DNA from: CAZTTH01 sp964615975
GTDB lineage: Bacteria; Verrucomicrobiota; Lentisphaeria; JABSQK01; JAJFLO01
NCBI GenBank assembly: GCA_964615975.1
Contig: CAZTTH010000056.1
Coordinates: 1 to 21,189 of the forward strand
Length of the DNA: 21,189 nt
Reading direction: 5' to 3'
The position numbers and the translations under genes are program-made. A model generated the notes under the pieces. That model was given only the letters and a program-made list of their open reading frames with translations. It ran no database searches and was not told the origin of the DNA. Shown here piece after piece: positions 15,602 through 21,189 of this stretch (its first letter is position 1; every line of letters begins with the position of its first letter).

Positions 15602-17467
15602 TTATTTCTCCTTGAATACCAGGGTGAATCGACTGCCGCGCCCCACTTCACTTTCGAGAATGATTTTACCGCCGATCAAGTCCGCCAGTTTTTGGGAAAG
15701 ATATAAGCCCAGACCAGTGCCCTCCTTGGGATGCTGCCGGCTGGGCGACAACCGAATGAATTCCTGGAACAATCTGCTTTGATCTTCTGGACGAATGCCA
15801 ATGCCGGTGTCGAACACACTGATTTCAGTCTCAATCCGATCCGCCGCCTGGTGTTGACTCAACGAGATGCCGACCTTTCCGGTTTCTGTGTATTTGATGG
15901 CATTGTTGGTGAGATTCATCAGAATCTGACTCAGAGAGCGGCGATCTGTCACCAAGGTCATCTCTTCGGGTGGAACCATGACTTGGAAATCCAATCCCTT
16001 GTCAATTGCCAACGGTCGCAGTGTCATTACCACATCCTGTATGACTGACTGGCAGATGATGGGCTCCAATGTCAGTTCCACCTTGCCGGATTCAATTTTT
16101 GCCAGATCGAGCAGATCGTTAATCAGAGAAAGCAGATGTTTGGCGCTGCTTTGCACGGTGCGTAATTGTTTTTCCTGATCGGTATTAAGGGGACCGGGCA
16201 GCTTCATCAACAACGTGCCGGTAAAGCCGATGATCGCGTTTAATGGCGTGCGCAACTCATGACTCATGGTTGCCAGGAAGCGATCCTTAGCCTGGCTGGC
16301 TTTTTCCAATTCAATATTCTTCTCTCTTAAGGCGCCTTCGAAACGTTTGCGCTCAGTAATATCACGAATTGAGCTGCTGACCAGCATGCCCTCCTCGGTC
16401 TCCAGGGGACTGAGGCTGATCTCCACCGGAAATTCCGTGCCATCCTTGCGGCGGCCATAAAGTTCCAATCCCGCTCCCATCGGACGCACCTTCGGATCAG
16501 CAAAATACTCCGTGCGGTGATAGGGATGTTTGAGTTTGAAGCGATCCGGGACCAGCAATTCAATGGATTGACCAAGCAATTCTCCGCGGTTATAACTGAA
16601 GAGATTTTCGGTTTGTGAATTGACCAACACGATTTTCCCTGCGACATTGACGATCACCATCGCGTCAGGCGCCGATTCGAGTAAACTGCGAAATTTATTT
16701 TCCGCCTTGAAGCGATCCGAGATATCCCGGATCGCGCTCATGGCCAGGATGCCTTCTTCAGTAGTCAGCGGGCTGAGACTGATCTCCACCGGAAACTCAT
16801 TCCCATTTTTATGCAATCCATAGAGTTCGAGACCAGCGCCCATCGAACGCGTGCGGGGTTGAGTGAAATAATGGGCGCGATGACGGACATGATCGCGATG
16901 AAAGCGTTCCGGCAACAGGATCTCAATCGATTTGCCTACCAATTCCTCGCGGGTATATCCAAAAACCTGCTCCGCCTGGCTGTTGACCAGGACAATGCGG
17001 CCGGTGACATTGATGATCACAATGGCATCGGGAGTGAATTCCAACAGGTCGCGATAACGCGCTTCGATCAACTTCGAATCACGCAATACCTTGAGTTTGG
17101 TGATATCTTTTTTTATGGTGATGAAATATTGCAACACCCCCTGAGCATCATAAATGGGGCGGGTTGAGATACTGATGTAGATCAGTAACTTCGCTTTGGT
17201 TATGCGGATCGATTCAGAGGTGGCGACCCCATCCCGGATCGCGGCCGCGCGAATCGCCTGTGCTTCCGCGATCCGATCTGACGGCATAATCAAATCCTCG
17301 ATTAATTGACCCAGCGCTTCTTCATGGGAATAACCAAAGGTTGTTTCCGCGCCGCGATTCCAAAAACGCACTTTGCCTTCCGGGGAGGTGACGATCAGAG
17401 CGTCGGGGATTTCATTCACCAACATGGTGTGAATACCGGGATCATTAATTGGATTTTCCATACTCAT
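15602..17467 (-). CDS. Sensor histidine kinase with three PAS domains
   Basis: This is a cytoplasmic sensor kinase of 621 residues and the first gene of the minus-strand signalling operon. PAS1 spans about 12-130, PAS2 about 138-258 and PAS3 about 259-379; PAS2 and PAS3 are close copies. The HisKA helix carries H403 in SHELRTPLN, followed by HATPase with the N box (N522 in NLTNNAIKY), DTGIG (553-557) and GTGLGL (583-588). It has no receiver of its own, so its phosphoryl group should go to a separate receiver, most simply the double-receiver protein translated next. No membrane segment is present. Start codons at 17467 and 17461 are both possible, and neither has a strong ribosome-binding site. 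The ligand or cofactor of the PAS domains cannot be told from the sequence. Confidence 0.95.
   Translation of the reverse strand: MSMENPINDPGIHTMLVNEIPDALIVTSPEGKVRFWNRGAETTFGYSHEEALGQLIEDLIMPSDRIAEAQAIRAAAIRDGVATSESIRITKAKLLIYISISTRPIYDAQGVLQYFITIKKDITKLKVLRDSKLIEARYRDLLEFTPDAIVIINVTGRIVLVNSQAEQVFGYTREELVGKSIEILLPERFHRDHVRHRAHYFTQPRTRSMGAGLELYGLHKNGNEFPVEISLSPLTTEEGILAMSAIRDISDRFKAENKFRSLLESAPDAMVIVNVAGKIVLVNSQTENLFSYNRGELLGQSIELLVPDRFKLKHPYHRTEYFADPKVRPMGAGLELYGRRKDGTEFPVEISLSPLETEEGMLVSSSIRDITERKRFEGALREKNIELEKASQAKDRFLATMSHELRTPLNAIIGFTGTLLMKLPGPLNTDQEKQLRTVQSSAKHLLSLINDLLDLAKIESGKVELTLEPIICQSVIQDVVMTLRPLAIDKGLDFQVMVPPEEMTLVTDRRSLSQILMNLTNNAIKYTETGKVGISLSQHQAADRIETEISVFDTGIGIRPEDQSRLFQEFIRLSPSRQHPKEGTGLGLYLSQKLADLIGGKIILESEVGRGSRFTLVFKEK
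16331..17056 (-). repeat. Intragenic tandem duplication of a PAS-domain module
   Basis: Residues 138-258 and 259-379 of the triple-PAS kinase are tandem copies with a period of exactly 121 codons (363 bp). Shared blocks include VNSQ near the start, the MGAGLELYG strand, EFPVEISLSPL and SxIRDI at the end. The copies are also recognisably alike at DNA level (for example, both contain the string CTGATCTCCACCGGAAA on the plus strand). PAS1 of the same protein is much more diverged. Confidence 0.85.
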
Positions 17468-17827
17468 TTGTGCTTCGCTGGTTATAACATGTGGTTATCT
17501 CAAATTGGAAACACTGCCATGGCGCAGGATTTTGCAATCTGGCCGGTAATTCACCTTTGCATTCAGATGAGAAAAAATATTACCGTGTCGGCATTCCCAA
17601 TGTAAATGCAACTTCAAAATATTCAACTCAACGTGGGCGTTGATTGATTAATACTTTCTCCTTGATCGTCACTTGTTATTTAGCAATTTGAAGCTATGAA
17701 TTCTTAGGAGTCTGATGATAATCCCAAGGCGTTTGATCTCTAGAGTTTCATGCCGCAACGCCGCCATTGCTTCTCGAGATGGTTTAAACAGTTAAACTTC
17801 ATCCTGCTTCCGCCCGGCAACATAACT
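17468..17827. other. Divergent intergenic region between the two kinase units
   Basis: This region of 360 bp separates the minus-strand sensor operon from the plus-strand hybrid kinase and should contain both promoters. On the plus strand, TTGTTA and TATGAA around 17673-17700 are spaced 16 bp apart and are a weak promoter candidate. A 5-bp hairpin (CAACG/CGTTG) lies at 17629-17642. An AGGAG site at 17706-17710 precedes an ATG at 17715 that opens a 26-codon frame ending inside this region, out of frame with the kinase. An in-frame upstream ATG for the kinase at 17750 lacks a ribosome-binding site and would add a 26-residue extension without domain features. Confidence 0.45.
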
Positions 17828-20800
17828 ATGAATAACTCGGATCATTCAGGCAATCACTCACTCGACCTCGCGACAGCATTGCACCACGTGGAGGAATCCA
17901 ACCGATTCCTATCCTGCATTCTGGACCACATTGGTCATGCCTTGATCGCGACTGACAACAGCGGCCGGATTACTTTTGTCAACCGCTGCAGCCAGGAACT
18001 TTATGGGTGGGATGAAAACATACTACTGGACAAAAACATCACGGAAATCATTCTGATACCCTCCTCCGGCACAGCACCGAAAGACATCCTGGGAGTATTG
18101 GCATCGGAGAACACCTGGAAGGGTGAAGTCCTGATCAAATGCCATGATGGAAACACACTTCCAGCTAGCGCAACCGCCATGCCTTTGCGGGACCAAAAGG
18201 GTAATCATATCGGAATGATATACCGGTGTATCAATACCGTCCAAGACCAATCGCGGAACACGGTTATCCAGGACCGGCAAAACGCCGAAGAAGTGCCTGC
18301 TTCCGAGGGTCATTACCAACTGCTTTTCGCGGCCAATCCCCTGCCCATGTGGGTGGTCGACAAACAAAGTTTGCGCTTCCTCGCGGTTAATGCCGCCGCC
18401 AGCGCCCACTATGGCTATAGCACAGCGGAATTCCTGGCGATGACGATCAAAGACCTCCATCCATCCGAAGATATCGCTGCCCTGTTAAATGTTATTGAAA
18501 CGTCTGACACCAATGAGCAATCCATCAGCCCATGGCGGCATCGCCGCAAAGATTCATCCCTCATCGATGTCGATATCGCTGCCAATAAGATGATGTTTGC
18601 CGGCATCCCGGCATGGCTGATACTGGCCCATGATATCAGTGAGCGCGTCCGAACCCAACGTGAAGCGGCACAGATCAACCGGGCGTTTCAGATGTTGACC
18701 CTTTGCAATGAAGCGTTGATACGCGCCGACAACGAATACATGTTGCTGAGCGGAATCTGTCAGATTGCAATCGATATCGGGGGTTTCCTGATGAGCTGGA
18801 TCGGATATGCGATCGATGATGACAACAAGAGTATTATCCCGCAGGCTTGGGCCGGCCGGGAGGACGGATACCTGAGTGAAATCAGACTCACCTGGGCCGC
18901 CGACGATATCATCGGTATGGGGCCGGCAGGTCAGGCGATACGCACCCGAGAGCCGGTTAATATTCCGGATATCACCCAAGCTGATTCCGGGTTTTATTGG
19001 ATCAACGCGGCAATCGGGCGCGGATACCATGGCGTCATTTGTCTGCCACTGATCATAAAAAACCATTTGCTGGGACTCTTCACTCTCTATTATGCCCAGG
19101 AAAAAGAGGTTTTACCAGAAGAGATACGATTACTCAAAGAATTGGCTGATAACATCGCGTTTGGGATCAGCACCACGCGAACCCATGAAAACCAACGCCG
19201 CACTCACGAAGCCATGATCGACATGGCCCAGGGGGTTTCAGCCTCCACCGGCACTGATTATTTCGAAAGTCTCACCTACAGTATGGTCAAGGCGCTCGGT
19301 TGCGACGTTGGCTTTATCGCCAAATGCGCTACCATGAAGCCCGAAGACATCGAAATATTAAGCGCGGTTGTTGATGGTTATAGCGCCCCGGATTTTATCT
19401 TTCCCTTCACGGAATATCCCGGTAACAATCATGACGCCAATCAGATCCATATCGTTACAAAAGATTTGCGGAAAATCTATCCACAATCTAAACAGTTGGC
19501 GGAGAGTGGTAATGATGCCTGTATGAGCACCCTCCTGGTGGATTCAACCGGAGCCTGCATCGGTTTAATCTTCGCGCTCTATCGCCATTCCATTACCCCA
19601 TCGGAATTTTTAACTTCAACGCTCAAAATCTATGCCGCTCTTGCCGTCAATGAACTGGAGCGCGAGAAAGTGGAGACCACATTACGCGAGCAGGCTTCAC
19701 TGCTGGATAAAGCTCAGGATGTCATCCTGGTACGCGATCTCGATAATCGCATAACCTATTGGAATGACAGCGCGGCAAAACTTTATGGTTGGAGCAAGGA
19801 AGAGGTTTTGGGACAATCCATTCGTGATTTGTTGTATCACGACAATGCCGGATTCGACATGGCCATGAAGCAGTTGCGTAAACAGGGCGAATGGTTTGGG
19901 GAGCTCAATCAAGTGGATCGCGCGGGACGCGACATTATTGTTGAATGCCGCTGGACCCTGGTTTGTGACGATACCGGCCAACCACAATCAGTACTGGCAA
20001 TCAATACCAATATTACTGAACGCAAAAAACTTGAACAACAGTTTCTCCGCGCCCAGCGGATGGAAAGCATTGGCACTCTCGCCGGCGGTATTGCCCATGA
20101 TCTCAACAATATGTTGTCGCCGATATTAATGGGTATTCAACTCCTGAAGATGGGGGAAAAGGACGCCAAGCGCCTGACCATGATAGAGATGATGGAATCG
20201 AGCGCCAAACGAGGCGCCGACATGGTCAACCAGGTATTATCCTATGCCCGCGGCGTGGAAGGCCGGCGAATGAATGTGCAGGTTCGCCATCTGTTGCGGG
20301 AGATCGAAAAAATCATCAATGATACCATGCTGAAAAATATTCAGGTGCGGACGGAAATAGTGGGAGAACCATGGACCATTATTGGTGATCCCACACAATT
20401 GCACCAGGTATTGCTGAATCTTTGCGTCAATGCCCGCGACGCCATGCCCAATGGGGGAGTTATTAATCTCACCGCGGAAAACCAGTTTTTGGACGATCAC
20501 TATGTCGCGATGAACATTGATGCCAAACCCGGTCCACATGTAATCATACAGGTCCGTGATTCCGGCAATGGGATTCCTGCCGATATCATGGACAAAATTT
20601 TTGATCCCTTCTTTACGACCAAGGAACTGGGCAAGGGAACCGGTCTCGGGCTGTCTACATCCCTGGCAATCATCAAGGGGCATGGCGGATTCATGAGGGT
20701 TAATAGCGAATTGGGAAAAGGCACCACCTTCCGGATTTATATTCCCGCTCATACCCAGGTGACAACAGACCAGGAAGTGTCGGATTCCACGGCATTACCC

Positions 20801-21169
20801 CATGGCAAGGGTGAACTCATCCTGGTTGTCGACGACGAAACCGCAGTGCGCAACATCACTCAGAAGACCCTTGAAACCTACGGCTATCGCACCCTGCTCG
20901 CAGAAGACGGCGCCGCGGCAATCGCTATTTTCGCCAAACACAAGAATGAGATCGATGCGGTGATCACCGATATGATGATGCCGGTGATGGATGGGCCAAA
21001 GACCATCCAGGTACTGCAGAGAATGAACCCACAATTGCGAATTATCGGGGTCAGCGGCCTGAGCTCGAATCAATCAACCGCCCTTAAATTTGGGGTCAGA
21101 CAATTTCTCCTCAAGCCTTATACTGCGGAGACGCTCTTGAAAACTTTAGACGAGGTATTGCGGAGCTGA
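17828..21169 (+). CDS. Hybrid sensor histidine kinase, PAS-PAS-GAF-GAF-PAS-HisKA-HATPase-REC
   Basis: This is a cytoplasmic hybrid kinase of 1113 residues from the ATG at 17828. Domains in order: PAS at about 20-138; PAS at about 160-275; GAF at about 285-450; GAF at about 460-612; PAS at about 618-735; the HisKA helix with H757 in IAHDLNN; HATPase with N868, DSGNG (911-915) and GTGLGL (937-942); and a C-terminal receiver with D1048 in TDMMMPVMDG and K1096. All catalytic residues are present. Five sensory modules and no membrane span suggest it integrates several intracellular signals. The start at 17828 is preferred because the sequence before it has no domain character, but its ribosome-binding site is poor; 17750 is the alternative. 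It is transcribed away from the other sensor operon. Its receiver could pass phosphate to an Hpt protein not encoded here. Confidence 0.93.
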   Translation: MNNSDHSGNHSLDLATALHHVEESNRFLSCILDHIGHALIATDNSGRITFVNRCSQELYGWDENILLDKNITEIILIPSSGTAPKDILGVLASENTWKGEVLIKCHDGNTLPASATAMPLRDQKGNHIGMIYRCINTVQDQSRNTVIQDRQNAEEVPASEGHYQLLFAANPLPMWVVDKQSLRFLAVNAAASAHYGYSTAEFLAMTIKDLHPSEDIAALLNVIETSDTNEQSISPWRHRRKDSSLIDVDIAANKMMFAGIPAWLILAHDISERVRTQREAAQINRAFQMLTLCNEALIRADNEYMLLSGICQIAIDIGGFLMSWIGYAIDDDNKSIIPQAWAGREDGYLSEIRLTWAADDIIGMGPAGQAIRTREPVNIPDITQADSGFYWINAAIGRGYHGVICLPLIIKNHLLGLFTLYYAQEKEVLPEEIRLLKELADNIAFGISTTRTHENQRRTHEAMIDMAQGVSASTGTDYFESLTYSMVKALGCDVGFIAKCATMKPEDIEILSAVVDGYSAPDFIFPFTEYPGNNHDANQIHIVTKDLRKIYPQSKQLAESGNDACMSTLLVDSTGACIGLIFALYRHSITPSEFLTSTLKIYAALAVNELEREKVETTLREQASLLDKAQDVILVRDLDNRITYWNDSAAKLYGWSKEEVLGQSIRDLLYHDNAGFDMAMKQLRKQGEWFGELNQVDRAGRDIIVECRWTLVCDDTGQPQSVLAINTNITERKKLEQQFLRAQRMESIGTLAGGIAHDLNNMLSPILMGIQLLKMGEKDAKRLTMIEMMESSAKRGADMVNQVLSYARGVEGRRMNVQVRHLLREIEKIINDTMLKNIQVRTEIVGEPWTIIGDPTQLHQVLLNLCVNARDAMPNGGVINLTAENQFLDDHYVAMNIDAKPGPHVIIQVRDSGNGIPADIMDKIFDPFFTTKELGKGTGLGLSTSLAIIKGHGGFMRVNSELGKGTTFRIYIPAHTQVTTDQEVSDSTALPHGKGELILVVDDETAVRNITQKTLETYGYRTLLAEDGAAAIAIFAKHKNEIDAVITDMMMPVMDGPKTIQVLQRMNPQLRIIGVSGLSSNQSTALKFGVRQFLLKPYTAETLLKTLDEVLRS

Positions 21170-21189
21170 TGATCGGTGATATAAAATTG

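Overview
The window reads as ordinary chromosome from a Gram-negative bacterium with respiratory-type metabolism. The evidence is an LptF/LptG-family lipopolysaccharide export permease, a single-chain AcnA-type aconitase, and a cytoplasmic sensor-kinase cluster rich in PAS and GAF domains. No rRNA, tRNA, phage, transposase or CRISPR array is visible, and I cannot name the phylum from these genes. Most genes have a clear purine-rich ribosome-binding site, and several pairs overlap or nearly abut, so transcription is organised in short operons.

Layout. Positions 1-774 hold the 3' part of a cation diffusion facilitator. An unrecognised membrane-anchored protein follows (992-1555, minus), then acnA (1854-4571, minus). 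Three tandem small heat shock proteins lie on the minus strand (4814-6353), closed by a strong intrinsic terminator at 4755-4778. Divergent from them runs a plus-strand operon of corA (6625-7719), birA (7742-8521) and an LptF/LptG permease (8518-9615). Facing it on the minus strand is a translationally coupled pair: a YpsA-like SLOG-fold protein (11013-11510) and a family 4 glycosyltransferase (9928-11016).

The right half is a signalling block. A minus-strand operon encodes, in order of transcription, a triple-PAS histidine kinase (17467-15602), a protein made of two receiver domains (15598-14786) and a REC-GAF-PAS-PAS-kinase-REC hybrid (14783-11838). The gaps between them are only 3 and 2 nt. 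Diverging from this operon is a second hybrid kinase (17828-21169) with the order PAS-PAS-GAF-GAF-PAS-kinase-REC. None of the four proteins has a recognisable membrane segment or a DNA-binding or enzymatic output domain, so the cluster looks like a cytoplasmic phosphorelay whose output lies elsewhere.

The most interesting non-genic signal is a palindromic repeat of about 190 bp present twice in opposite orientations, at about 1607-1795 and 9688-9877. The copies share an 89-bp core that is about 91% identical by hand alignment, internal 20-bp inverted arms, and outer inverted repeats. This looks like a non-autonomous mobile element (MITE-like) or a REP/BIME-type intergenic repeat. Other structured intergenic sites are a long hairpin between two Hsp20 genes (5368-5429) and a palindrome upstream of acnA (4687-4720).
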